Below, one piece after another: positions 35,017 through 43,663 of a stretch of 55,769 bases of DNA. Both the position numbers and the translations under genes were made by a program. The DNA is from CAZJQD01 sp964548165 [NCBI: uncultured bacterium] (lineage in GTDB: Bacteria; UBA8481), in assembly GCA_964548165.1 (NCBI GenBank), contig CAZJQD010000016.1, forward strand, positions 17,910 to 73,678, read 5' to 3'. The notes beneath the pieces are model-generated. The model saw only the letters and a program-made list of their open reading frames with translations, ran no database searches and was not told the origin of the DNA. Numbering within the stretch: the stretch's first letter is position 1; every line of letters begins with the position of its first letter.

Positions 35017-36353
35017 CAGCCGGCCGTGGCCGTACCGGTCGTGAGCCCGAGGCGGGTGAAGACGGCGGCGACCTTGCCGAGCAGATCGTTGGGCGAGGAG
35101 AGGCGTGCGATCTCGTCGCGCGAGAGCGGCGACGGTCCCGCGGGATAGGGCGTAGCCAGGAGCGCGTCGGCCAGCTCCAGGGGTTTCCCGGCCGCGGTCG
35201 CGTCGACGACGGCGAGGCATCCCGCCTGGACCCAGGCGTAGGCGGGCTTACGCTCGTGTCCCTTCTTCAGGCACTCCGCGAGGAGGCGCGAAGAGAAGAC
35301 GAGCCCGCGGCTCGCGGCAAGATTGGCCGCGACGCGATCCTCGCGCACGGTCAGGCCGTCGATGACCCAACGCATCTTCTCGAGGATGTAGTCGAGCGCG
35401 AGGAAGCCGTCCCCGAGGATGACCCGCTCGGCGCTCGAGTGCGAGATGTCGCGCTCGTGCCAGAGCGCCTGGTTTTCCAGCGCGGCGGCGGCGTAGCCCC
35501 GGATGACGCGCGCCAGCCCGCAGACGCGCTCACAGACGACCGGGTTCCGCTTGTGCGGCATCGCGGACGAGCCCTTCTGCCCGGCGCCGAACGGCTCGAA
35601 GACCTCGGCCACCTCGGATCTCTGCAGGTGCCGGATCTCGACGGCCATCTTCTCGAGCGTGCCAGCGAGGACGGCCAGGACGGTCATCAGCTCGGCGTGG
35701 AGGTCGCGGGAGAGGACCTGGGTCGCGATGCCGGCGGGGCGGAGTCCCAGGTGCGCGAGCGCTGCGGCCTCGAGCTCGGGCGTCGTCTCGGTGTAGGTGC
35801 CGACGGCGCCCGAGAGCTTGCCGACGGAGAGGCGTTCCTTCACGGCCGCGAGGCGATCGGAGTGGCGATTCAGCTCGTCCCACCAGTTCGCGAACTTCAT
35901 CCCGTAGGTCGTCGGCTCCGCGTGGATGCCGTGGGTGCGCCCGAGGCAGACGAGGTCGCGGTGCCGGAGCGCGCGGTCGCGGACGGCGGCCTTGAGCTTC
36001 GCGACGCCGGATTCGATCAACGCGGTGGCCCGGACGAGCGCCAGGGACTGCGCGGTATCGACGATGTCGGTCGAGGTGAGGCCGAGGTGGATGAACCGCG
36101 CGGCAGGGCCGACGCGCTCGCCCACGTCCTCGAGAAAGGCCACGACGTCGTGGTGCGTGACCTCCTCGATCGCGAGGATGCGCTTCACGTCGAAGGAGGC
36201 CTTCTCCTGGATCGTCTTCCAGTCGGCGTCCGGGACGAGCCCCGAGGCGTTCATGGCGCGGCACGCCGCGAGCTCGACCTCGAGCCAGCGGCCGAACTTG
36301 GCCTCCTCGTTCCAGAGGGCGGCCATCTCCTTGCGGGAGTAACGCTCGATCAT
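35016..36353 (-). CDS. purB: Adenylosuccinate lyase PurB
   Basis: PurB cleaves SAICAR to AICAR and adenylosuccinate to AMP. YSRKEMAALWNEEAKFGRWLEVELA is the usual N-terminus, HHDVVAFLEDV and GLTSTDIVDTA carry active-site residues, and the fumarase-superfamily signature is SSAMPHKRNPVVCERV. The 445-residue length is standard. Start and stop overlap purM (ATGA) and purD (TGATG), so it is within a coupled set. Confidence 0.97.
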   Translation of the reverse strand: MIERYSRKEMAALWNEEAKFGRWLEVELAACRAMNASGLVPDADWKTIQEKASFDVKRILAIEEVTHHDVVAFLEDVGERVGPAARFIHLGLTSTDIVDTAQSLALVRATALIESGVAKLKAAVRDRALRHRDLVCLGRTHGIHAEPTTYGMKFANWWDELNRHSDRLAAVKERLSVGKLSGAVGTYTETTPELEAAALAHLGLRPAGIATQVLSRDLHAELMTVLAVLAGTLEKMAVEIRHLQRSEVAEVFEPFGAGQKGSSAMPHKRNPVVCERVCGLARVIRGYAAAALENQALWHERDISHSSAERVILGDGFLALDYILEKMRWVIDGLTVREDRVAANLAASRGLVFSSRLLAECLKKGHERKPAYAWVQAGCLAVVDATAAGKPLELADALLATPYPAGPSPLSRDEIARLSSPNDLLGKVAAVFTRLGLTTGTATAG

Positions 36354-37348
36354 GACGCGGTCCCCGGGGTCGAGTCGGCCACGACCGATCCGATCCGGAT
36401 CGGGACGATGTTGTGAGCGGCGAGGGCGCGGGTCGCCGACGAGATCGAACTTTCGGGGAGGACCAGGATCATGCCGATGCCGCAGTTGAACGTGTCCCGC
36501 ATGTCGTTCTCGGGAACTTTACCCCGTTCCTGGAGCAACCGGAAGAGTGCGGGACGTTCCCAGGACGCCCAGTCGACCGCGGGCCTCAGGCCGGCGGGGA
36601 TCGCGCGCGGGAGGTTGCCCGGGATCCCGCCGCCCGTGATGTGCGCGCAGGCGTGGAGGTCGCAGGCGTTCAGGACGTCGAGGACGGGCTTCACGTAGAG
36701 CCGCGTCGGTTCGCTGACCGCGTCCTTCAGCGACCGTCCCTCGACCTCGCCTTGCGGATCGTCGCCGAGGATGGCGCGCGCGAGCGAGAAACCGTTGGAG
36801 TGGAGGCCGGAGGAGGGGAGCCCGAGGAGCGCGTCGCCCGCCAGGACGCGGTGCGGGCCGAGGAGCCGGGACTCGTCGGCAAGGCCCACGGCGAATCCAG
36901 CCAGGTCGTAGTCGCCGGGAGCATAGAAGCCAGGAAGCTCCGCGGTCTCGCCGCCGAGAAGCACGCACCCGGACTCCTTGCAGGCCGCGGCCATGCCCTT
37001 CACGGCGCGCGTGATCGTGTCGGGGTCGAGTCGCGAGGCGGCCACGTAGTCGAGGAAGAAGAGGGGGCGCGCGCCGGAGCAGATGACGTCGTTGACGTTC
37101 ATCGCGACGAGGTCGACGCCTGCGGCCTCGTGACGGTCCGCGGCGATGTGGACCCGGATCTTCGTGCCGACGCCGTCGGCGCCCGCGACGAGGATGGGGC
37201 GCGCCATGCCGGCGACGTCGAGGGGGAATCGGCCGCCGAAGTCGCCGATCCCGGGAACGAACGCCGCGATCCTCTGCACGATCTCGTCCCCGCGCGCGAT
37301 GCTGACCCCCGAATCCTCGTAGGTGACGCCGATTTCCGGATCAGACAT
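36350..37348 (-). CDS. purM: Phosphoribosylformylglycinamidine cyclo-ligase PurM
   Basis: PurM (AIR synthase) closes FGAM to AIR with ATP. VTYEDSGVSIARGDEIV, VAGADGVGTKIRVH, NVNDVICSGARPLFFLDY, LLGGETAELPGFY and HITGGGIPGNLPR are conserved and in order. The ATG at 37348 gives 332 residues; the 45 upstream codons in frame translate repeat element C (residues such as WSPWSPW) and are not counted. The start is 22 bases from that element. Confidence 0.96.
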   Translation of the reverse strand: MSDPEIGVTYEDSGVSIARGDEIVQRIAAFVPGIGDFGGRFPLDVAGMARPILVAGADGVGTKIRVHIAADRHEAAGVDLVAMNVNDVICSGARPLFFLDYVAASRLDPDTITRAVKGMAAACKESGCVLLGGETAELPGFYAPGDYDLAGFAVGLADESRLLGPHRVLAGDALLGLPSSGLHSNGFSLARAILGDDPQGEVEGRSLKDAVSEPTRLYVKPVLDVLNACDLHACAHITGGGIPGNLPRAIPAGLRPAVDWASWERPALFRLLQERGKVPENDMRDTFNCGIGMILVLPESSISSATRALAAHNIVPIRIGSVVADSTPGTAS

Positions 37349-37370
37349 GGATTTGACCTTCGCGAGATAC

Positions 37371-37532
37371 AACCACGGAGACCACGGTGACCACGGAGGT
37401 GAACCCGGGACCAGGAAGGAAGGGGGCGGGCATCCGCGAATCGACCGCCCTCCACCAACCTCCTTGGTCTTGATTCTCCTCATGGTTCTGGTTTTCGAAG
37501 TTCTCCGTGGTCCCCGTGGTCTCCGTGGTGAG
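37371..37532. repeat. CCACGGAGA-family inverted-repeat element C (purF-purM junction)
   Basis: Left arm CCACGGAGACCACGGTGACC (from 37373) and right arm inverse at 37501-37531, each three 9-base units. The roughly 100-base interior carries CCAGGA-type subterminal sequence like elements D and E, but no gene. The purF stop is 14 bases beyond the right arm. Confidence 0.88.
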
Positions 37533-37546
37533 CCTGGCTTTGAACA

Positions 37547-39076
37547 TCACTTCGACAGCTCCATCTTCGAGGCGCGCTCGTCGAAGCGTACCGGGTACTC
37601 GCCGGTGAAGCAGGCGTTGCAGAAGCTGTGGCCCGGGAGGACTTCGTTCAGGTCGTCGACGGTGAGGAAGCCCAGGGAGTCCGCGCCGATGCGCTCGCGG
37701 ATCTCGTCGATTGAGAGGTTGTGCGCGATGAGCTGGTCGATGTGGGGTGTGTCGATGCCGTAGTTGCAGGGGAAGCGCCAGGGCGGGCACGAGATCCGCA
37801 TGTGGACCTCCGTGGCGCCAGCCGCCCGCACCATCCGGACGATCTTGCCGCTGGTCGTTCCGCGGACGATCGAGTCGTCGACGATGATGACGCGCTTCCC
37901 GTCCAGGACGGATCGGACGGCGTTGTACTTGATGCGCGCGCCGAAGTCGCGGATCCGCTGGTCGGGCTCGATGAAGGTGCGGCCGACGTAGTGGGAACGG
38001 ATGAGCCCATTGGCGAACGGGATCCCGGCGCGGGCCGCGTAACCGATGGCGGCCGCGTTCGAGGAGTCGGGGACGGAGATGACGACGGCAGGCGCGCCCG
38101 TGGCCTCGATGGGATGGAGGTCGGCGAGCCGCTCGCCGAGCCGCACGCGGGACTCGTGGACCGAGCGATCGAAGATGCGCGAGTCGGGGCGCGAGAAGTA
38201 GATGAGCTCGAAGACGCAGAGCGCCTGGCGCTCCGCGGGCGGGAGGAAGCGGGAGCGGAGCCCGTTGTCGTCGATGAAGAGGATCTCGCCGGGCTTGATC
38301 TCGCGCTCGAACTTGGCGTCGACGAGATCGAAGGCGCAGGACTCGGAGGCGACGATCCAACCCGTGCCGAGGCGGCCGAGGAGGAGCGGGCGGAAGCCGT
38401 TCGGGTCGCGGACGGCGACGAGCTGCTTGTCCGAGAGCATGGTCAGGGAGTAGGCGCCGCGGGCGATGGTCAGGGCGGAGACGAGCGTGTCGTCGAACTC
38501 GCCGTAGTCGCGGGCCATCAGGTGGAGGATGACCTCGGTGTCGACGGTCGTGTGGAAGATGGCGCCCGCTCTCTCGAGGCGTTCGCGGAGCTCGGAGGCG
38601 TTGACGAGGTTGCCATTGTGAGCGATCGAGAGCGAGCCGCGGCGATAGTTGATCTGGAACGGCTGGGTGTTGTCGAGGCGCGTCTCGCCCATCGTGGAGT
38701 AGCGGACGTGACCGATCGCGGCGGACCCCGGGAGCTTCTCGAGCGTAGTCTCGTTGAAGATGTCCTGGACGAGTCCGAGCGCGCGGTGGCCGTGCTGCTT
38801 GGCACCGTCGAGCGTGACGATGCCGGCCGACTCCTGGCCGCGGTGCTGGAGCGCATAGAGGCCGAGGTAGGCAATCTTGGCAGCCTCGGGCACGCCCCAG
38901 ACGCCGACGACCCCGCACTCGTCGCGGGGCCGATCGTCGATCACGCGCGCTCTCGTGTGCGCACAAGCCGTCGACGAGGGGAGAGACGGTCCTACGGGAT
39001 TGGCGGATGGGCGCAGGTCGGGCGCGGGGGTCCCCCGTCCGTGACGGGGTGCGGTATCGGGAACGTTCGGGGTCAT
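37547..39076 (-). CDS. purF: Amidophosphoribosyltransferase PurF
   Basis: PurF makes phosphoribosylamine from PRPP and glutamine, the first purine step. The catalytic cysteine lies in RDECGVVGVWG; LQHRGQESAGI, the PRPP motif VIIVDDSIVRGTTSGKIV, and the iron-sulfur-type cysteines of the Bacillus class (CPPWRFPCNYGIDTP and CNACFTGEYP) are present. With the ATG at 39076 there would be about 50 residues before the nucleophile, far longer than the usual short propeptide. An in-frame GTG giving MIDDRPRDEC would leave nine. I keep the ATG but the shorter form is quite possible. Confidence 0.95.
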   Translation of the reverse strand: MTPNVPDTAPRHGRGTPAPDLRPSANPVGPSLPSSTACAHTRARVIDDRPRDECGVVGVWGVPEAAKIAYLGLYALQHRGQESAGIVTLDGAKQHGHRALGLVQDIFNETTLEKLPGSAAIGHVRYSTMGETRLDNTQPFQINYRRGSLSIAHNGNLVNASELRERLERAGAIFHTTVDTEVILHLMARDYGEFDDTLVSALTIARGAYSLTMLSDKQLVAVRDPNGFRPLLLGRLGTGWIVASESCAFDLVDAKFEREIKPGEILFIDDNGLRSRFLPPAERQALCVFELIYFSRPDSRIFDRSVHESRVRLGERLADLHPIEATGAPAVVISVPDSSNAAAIGYAARAGIPFANGLIRSHYVGRTFIEPDQRIRDFGARIKYNAVRSVLDGKRVIIVDDSIVRGTTSGKIVRMVRAAGATEVHMRISCPPWRFPCNYGIDTPHIDQLIAHNLSIDEIRERIGADSLGFLTVDDLNEVLPGHSFCNACFTGEYPVRFDERASKMELSK

Positions 39077-39084
39077 GGGCGCTT

Positions 39085-41415
39085 TCACCGGATCACGTTG
39101 AAGAGTTCGCCGAACGTGTTCCGTCCGGCGTCGATTATGTCCTGAACCGGGAGATCGATCCATGGTCGTAGCTGGAAGCGGTCGCCGTCCGCCTTGCCGA
39201 TCTCGGTGAAGCGGAGGGCGAGGCGGGCTGCGCGGGCTCGTGCCGCTTCGAGACCGTTCTCGGGGATGCAGACTAGGACGCGTCCCGGGCCTTCCCCGAA
39301 GAGGGCGGTGGTGAGCCCGTGAGGAGAATCGGGGACGGTGACGTCGATGCCGATCCGGCCGGCGGCGGCCATCTCCGCGAGCGCCACCGCGATGCCGCCG
39401 TCGGCGACATCATGAGCGGCCAGGATCTCACCGGCGGCAACTCCCGCGGCGAGGAAGGCGTGCAGTTTCTTCTCATCCTCGAGGTCGGGGGCGTCGGGAC
39501 GACCCGCGATCCGGTCGCGGGAATGGAGGAGCCAGGTGGAGGTCGCGAGCGAGGGTCGGCCACTGCCGACGAGGACGAGCCGACCGCTTTGCGCGGCGAT
39601 GCCGACGGCCTTGGCAGGCGCAGGATGAATGCCGAGCATGCCGATGGTGAGCGTGGGCAGGATGGCGGTGCCGTCCGTCTCGTTGTAGAGCGAGACGTTG
39701 CCGCCGGTGACGGGCGTGCCGAGCGCGCGGCAGGCCTCGCCCATCCCGGCCACCGACTCCTCCATCTGCCAGAAGATCTCGGGATTGCGCGGATCGCCGA
39801 AGTTGAGGTTGTTGGTGACGGCGGCCGGCGAGGCGCCGGTGCAGGCGACGTTGCGCGCGGCCTCGGCGATCGAGAGCATGGCGCCGCGGCGGGGGTCGAC
39901 GAAACCGGCGCGCGCGGAGGAATCGAGCGCGATGGCGATACCGGCGTTACTGCCCTCGATGCGGAGGACGGCCGCGTCGCCGCCGAGCGTGTGAAGGGCC
40001 GTGTTGGTCCCGACCATCGTGTCGTACTGCTCGCGGATCCAGTTCCGACGCGCGGTCAGCGGCGAGGCCAGGAGCCCGAGCAGGGCCTTGCCGGCGTTAT
40101 CGGGCGGCGCCAGGTCCGCGGCGTCGAGGACGAAGAGGGCCGCGCGGTCTGCGGGTTCGCGGGCGGGGAGGTCGTACTCGGGCGCCGTGCCCGTGAGCAC
40201 CGTGACGGGCGCACAGACATGGACGCCCGTCGGTTCGCCGTCGCGCTCAGGCGCGCCTGGTACGTGGCCGGTCACGCGCATGATGCCGTCGTCGGTGATG
40301 GAACCGAGATCGACGACCTCGAGATCCCACTTCTCGAGGACCTTCTTCGCCTTCTCCCAGTTCTTCGGCAGGACGGTCGCCAGCATCCGCTCCTGGGACT
40401 CCGAGAGCATGATCTCGTAGGGCGAGAGGCCCTTCGCGCGGCGTGGCACGAGGTCGAGGTTCACGTCGATGCCCGTGCCCCCGCGTCCCGCCATCTCGGA
40501 CGTGGAGCAGGTGAGCCCGGCGGCGCCCATGTCCTGGATGGCCTCGATCGCGCCGCTGGCGATGAGCTCCAGCGTGGCCTCGAGGATCTTCTTCTCCATG
40601 AAGGGATCGCCGACCTGGACCGCGCCGCGCTGATCGTCGCCGTCGCCGGCGAAGGTGTCGGAGGAAAAGGTCGCGCCGTGGATGCCGTCGCGGCCCGTGG
40701 CGTTGCCGTAGTAGAGGACGCGGGCGCCGGGCGTCGAGGCCGCCGACCGGACGATGCCGTCGCGGCGGACGAGACCGACCGCCATGACGTTCACGAGCGG
40801 ATTGCCGTGGTACGAGGGATGGAAGTGCGTCTCGCCACCCACCGTCGGGATACCCACGCAGTTGCCGTAGTCGGCGATCCCGGAGACGACGCCGCGGACG
40901 AGATGGCGCGTGCGGTCGGCGCGCGCGGGATCGGGATCGTCGGGGCGGCCGAAGTGGAGCGAGTTCATGAGCGCAATGGGGCGGGCGCCCATCGCGAAGA
41001 TGTCGCGCAGGATCCCGCCGACCCCGGTGGCCGCGCCCTGGTAGGGCTCGATGGCGGAGGGGTGGTTGTGCGACTCGATCTTGAACGCGATCGCCCAGGT
41101 CTCATCCAGGGCGATGACGCCCGCCTGCTCGCCGGGCCCCTGCAGGACGAGCGGCCCCTCGGTCGGGAGCGTGCGCAGGAGCTTCTTCGAGCTCTTGTAC
41201 GAACAGTGCTCGGACCACATCACCGCGAAGATGCCGAGCTCGGTCCAGGTCGCGGGCCTACCGAGGTAGCCGCGGACGAGGGAGAGCTCGGCGTCCGTGA
41301 GCCCCAGCTCGTCGCGTTGGGCGGCCGAAAGCGTTCCGCCCTCCCAGGCCTCGGCCGCGCCCGCGGTGGTGGCGGCTCCGGCGGCGGTGCCCGCGTCCGT
41401 GCGCGTCGAGGTCAT
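39085..41415 (-). CDS. purL: Phosphoribosylformylglycinamidine synthase subunit PurL
   Basis: PurL is the large subunit of the three-part FGAM synthase (PurSQL), converting FGAR to FGAM with ammonia from PurQ. It has [21 protein letters not shown] with the active-site His, [40 protein letters not shown], and two AIR-synthase-like halves. At 776 residues it is the small-PurL class, consistent with separate purS and purQ. An Ala/Gly/Thr-rich 25-residue leader precedes the family homology. Its start overlaps purQ (ATGA). Confidence 0.97.
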   Translation of the reverse strand: MTSTRTDAGTAAGAATTAGAAEAWEGGTLSAAQRDELGLTDAELSLVRGYLGRPATWTELGIFAVMWSEHCSYKSSKKLLRTLPTEGPLVLQGPGEQAGVIALDETWAIAFKIESHNHPSAIEPYQGAATGVGGILRDIFAMGARPIALMNSLHFGRPDDPDPARADRTRHLVRGVVSGIADYGNCVGIPTVGGETHFHPSYHGNPLVNVMAVGLVRRDGIVRSAASTPGARVLYYGNATGRDGIHGATFSSDTFAGDGDDQRGAVQVGDPFMEKKILEATLELIASGAIEAIQDMGAAGLTCSTSEMAGRGGTGIDVNLDLVPRRAKGLSPYEIMLSESQERMLATVLPKNWEKAKKVLEKWDLEVVDLGSITDDGIMRVTGHVPGAPERDGEPTGVHVCAPVTVLTGTAPEYDLPAREPADRAALFVLDAADLAPPDNAGKALLGLLASPLTARRNWIREQYDTMVGTNTALHTLGGDAAVLRIEGSNAGIAIALDSSARAGFVDPRRGAMLSIAEAARNVACTGASPAAVTNNLNFGDPRNPEIFWQMEESVAGMGEACRALGTPVTGGNVSLYNETDGTAILPTLTIGMLGIHPAPAKAVGIAAQSGRLVLVGSGRPSLATSTWLLHSRDRIAGRPDAPDLEDEKKLHAFLAAGVAAGEILAAHDVADGGIAVALAEMAAAGRIGIDVTVPDSPHGLTTALFGEGPGRVLVCIPENGLEAARARAARLALRFTEIGKADGDRFQLRPWIDLPVQDIIDAGRNTFGELFNVIR

Positions 41416-42137
41416 GACCGGGCCCCGGCTAGCAGGCGAGCGCCGCCGCCCGCCAACGCGCCGATCATCGACGCGAAGAGGCCCTTGCCGTGATCGACGC
41501 CGCCGACGAACGCCTCGCAGGCGCGCTCCGGGTGCGGCATCATCCCCATCACGTTGCCGCGCTCGTTGATGATCCCCGCGATCGCGTGGACGGACCCGGT
41601 GGGATTCGCCGGGCGCGCCGGGTCCTCGGGATCCGCGCAGTAGCGGAAGACGATCTGGTTATTCTCCTCAAGCTTTGCGAGGAGCTCGGGGGAGGCGTGG
41701 TAGCGGCCCTCGCCGTGCGCGATCGGGAACCGGACGAGCGGGGCGCAGGCGGAGGTGAAGGCGGTGTCGGTGCGAAGGCACTCCAGCCACTGCGGCCGGC
41801 AGATGAAGTGAAGCGAGTTGTTACGAAGCAGGGCCCCGGGGAGGAGCCCGGCCTCGACGAGGATCTGGAAGCCGTTGCAGATCCCGAGCACCAGTCCGCC
41901 GCGATCGGCGAAGGCGCGGATCGCGCCGAGGACGGGCGAGAACCGGGCGATGGCCCCGCACCGGAGGTAGTCTCCATAGGAGAATCCGCCCGGAAGGATG
42001 ACGGCATCGATGCCCGTGAGGTCGGTCGCGGTGTGCCAGACCGGCACGACCTCCTGCCCCATGACGTCGCGGAGCGCGCGGACGCAGTCGCGGTCGCAGT
42101 TCGACCCCGGGAACGTCACCACCGCGAACTTAGGCAT
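41412..42137 (-). CDS. purQ: Phosphoribosylformylglycinamidine synthase glutaminase subunit PurQ
   Basis: PurQ hydrolyses glutamine to feed ammonia to Pur[19 protein letters not shown] is the family N-terminus, [10 protein letters not shown] carries the catalytic cysteine, and [12 protein letters not shown] has the His/Glu partners. The ATG at 42137 is used; a GTG five codons upstream lies inside repeat element D. The repeat end supplies GGTGA about ten bases before the ATG. Confidence 0.97.
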   Translation of the reverse strand: MPKFAVVTFPGSNCDRDCVRALRDVMGQEVVPVWHTATDLTGIDAVILPGGFSYGDYLRCGAIARFSPVLGAIRAFADRGGLVLGICNGFQILVEAGLLPGALLRNNSLHFICRPQWLECLRTDTAFTSACAPLVRFPIAHGEGRYHASPELLAKLEENNQIVFRYCADPEDPARPANPTGSVHAIAGIINERGNVMGMMPHPERACEAFVGGVDHGKGLFASMIGALAGGGARLLAGARS

Positions 42138-42145
42138 GGAGAATT

Positions 42146-42309
42146 TCACCACGGAGACACAGAGACACGGAGAAAAACGGGATCAATTGAAAAGCAAGAA
42201 TCAGGATTCGGACGGTCGCGCTTTTGAACAACCAGGAGATGGGGATTGGCTCATTCCTCCTTGATCCTGGTGTTGAAGTTCTCCGTGTCTTCGTGTCTCC
42301 GTGGTTCAT
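42146..42309. repeat. CCACGGAGA-family inverted-repeat element D (purS-purQ junction)
   Basis: Arms at about 42146-42176 and 42278-42309 are inverted copies of the 8-9 base CCACGGAGA/CACAGAGA units. The interior holds no gene. The purS stop codon lies at the very edge of the right arm, and the purQ start is eight bases from the left arm. Confidence 0.88.
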
Positions 42310-42545
42310 CGAGTTTCTACTTTCGTCAGCGTGAAGGTCTCGACGGTGGGGTTGGCGAGGAGCCCGTCGGCCAGGGCCCGGAGCCGGTTCTCGGACGTCC
42401 CGTCCTCGGCCTCGATGACGAAACAGCGGCCGGCGCGCAGTCCCGTCACCTCGCCGAACTTGAGGCTCTTTGCCGCCGCGAGGATGGCCTCGCCCTGCGG
42501 GTCCGAGACTTCATCCTTGGGAAACACGTTAACGAGGACCTTCAT
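42306..42545 (-). CDS. purS: Phosphoribosylformylglycinamidine synthase subunit PurS
   Basis: PurS is the small bridging subunit of FGAM synthase. MKVLVNVFPKDEVSDPQGEA, then VTGLRAGRCFVIEAE and ADGLLANPTVETFTL match the roughly 80-residue family. Its ATG overlaps the TGA of a duplicated purC tail (ATGA), which shows the ancestral purC-purS junction. Its stop touches repeat element D. Confidence 0.95.
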   Translation of the reverse strand: MKVLVNVFPKDEVSDPQGEAILAAAKSLKFGEVTGLRAGRCFVIEAEDGTSENRLRALADGLLANPTVETFTLTKVETR

Positions 42546-42690
42546 CGGAACTCTTCTCCTGTGATCATGCGGTAGGCCTCGCAGTGCTGGACCCGGGTCG
42601 CGGCCCGCGAGACGGCGTGTCGGTGAGTCATCGGAACTCTTCGCCCGTGATCATGCGGTAGGCTTCGCAGTACTTGGCCCGGGTCGCGGC
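42542..42690. repeat. purC (partial): Tandem duplication of the purC 3' end
   Basis: Bases 42542-42604 repeat 42628-42690 at an offset of 86, with 57 of 63 positions the same. Both copies, read on the minus strand, encode CEAYRMITGEEFR and a stop. The copy nearest purS keeps the ATGA overlap; the copy attached to the full purC gene is followed by 23 unrelated bases. Confidence 0.88.
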
Positions 42691-43521
42691 AATGACATCC
42701 TCGGGCAGGGGCGGCGGGGGCGGCTGCTTGTTCCAGTCGAGCGTCTCGAGGTAGTCGCGGACGACCTGCTTGTCGAACTGGTCCTGCGCGTGCCCGGGTT
42801 CGTAGTTCGCGGCGGACCAGTAGCGCGACGAGTCGGGCGTGAGGACCTCGTCGATCAGCATGAGCCCGCCGTCGTTCGTGAGCCCGAACTCGAACTTGGT
42901 GTCGGCCAGGAGGAGACCGCGGCTCTCGGCGTGCCGGGCGGCGGCCGTGTAGAGCGCGATGGACGTGTCGCGGAGCTTGCCGGCGAGTTCGTCGCCCAGG
43001 TCGCTGGCCATGAAGGCGAAGGACACGTTCTCGTCGTGACCGACCGCGGCCTTCGTTGCGGGCGTGAAGATCGGCTCGGGCAGGCGGTCGGCTTCGCGGA
43101 GGCCCGGGGGCAAGCGTTCGCCGTTCACGGTGCCCGCGGCTCGGTATTCCTTCCAGGCCGATCCGGCGATGAAGCCCCGGACCACGCACTCGAAATCGAT
43201 CCGCGCGGCCTTGGTCACGAGCATCGACCGGTCGGCGAGCTCGTCCACGTACTCGGAGAAGGGAAGCGGGAAGAGGCGAGGATCGAGGGAGAGGCAGTGA
43301 TTGGGGACGATCGAGCGGAACGGCACGAACTCCTGGAACCAGAACCGGGACATCTTCGTCAGGATCCGGCCCTTGTCCGGGATCGGCTCGTGAAAGACCA
43401 CGTCGAACGCGCTCAGCCGGTCGGTCGCGACGATGACGAGGCGATCCCCGAGGTCGTAGACGTCGCGGACCTTGCCGGAATAGGTGGGATTCAGCATCGG
43501 GATCTTGATATCCGAGCTCAT
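42628..43521 (-). CDS. purC: SAICAR synthase PurC
   Basis: PurC joins CAIR and aspartate to give SAICAR. YSGKVRDVYDLGDRLVIVATDRLSAFDVV, ECVVRGFIAGSAWKEY, and LADTKFEFGL ... LMLIDEVLTPDSSRYW are diagnostic. The 297-residue length is the longer bacterial class. Its C-terminus CEAYRMITGEEFR is repeated just downstream. An AT-rich palindrome 40-80 bases upstream overlaps a likely -10 element. Confidence 0.96.
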   Translation of the reverse strand: MSSDIKIPMLNPTYSGKVRDVYDLGDRLVIVATDRLSAFDVVFHEPIPDKGRILTKMSRFWFQEFVPFRSIVPNHCLSLDPRLFPLPFSEYVDELADRSMLVTKAARIDFECVVRGFIAGSAWKEYRAAGTVNGERLPPGLREADRLPEPIFTPATKAAVGHDENVSFAFMASDLGDELAGKLRDTSIALYTAAARHAESRGLLLADTKFEFGLTNDGGLMLIDEVLTPDSSRYWSAANYEPGHAQDQFDKQVVRDYLETLDWNKQPPPPPLPEDVIAATRAKYCEAYRMITGEEFR

Positions 43522-43562
43522 GCGCGGGTCCCAGCGAGGCGATAGTCCGGGGATGACGCCGT

Positions 43563-43600
43563 CATTTCGATAGTTTCATAATTGTAGAAATATCGAAATG
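43563..43600 (-). promoter_or_regulatory. AT-rich operator-like palindrome upstream of purC
   Basis: CATTTCGATA (43563-43572) and TATCGAAATG (43591-43600) are perfect inverted repeats. Inner GTTTC/GAAA also pair, and the centre reads TACAAT on the minus strand, a good -10 element for purC. This suggests a repressor site over the purC promoter. The regulator is unknown. Confidence 0.55.
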
Positions 43601-43663
43601 AGGAGGGGTTGCTCACGGCGGATGCCCCGCCACCGGCCAAGTCCATCACTCCCGCCATGCCCT

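Noticed and set aside
36350-37483. Longer purM starting inside repeat element C
   Set aside because: The extra residues are a translation of the repeat arms (WSPWSPW) and have no counterpart in PurM.
39319-41493. Plus-strand open frame of over 700 codons opposite purL
   Set aside because: Mirror of purL codon structure, with no recognisable motif; purL is intact on the other strand.
42542-43189. A separate minus-strand gene ending in the duplicated purC tail
   Set aside because: Its frame matches purC only in the duplicated last codons; the rest is the shifted frame of purC.
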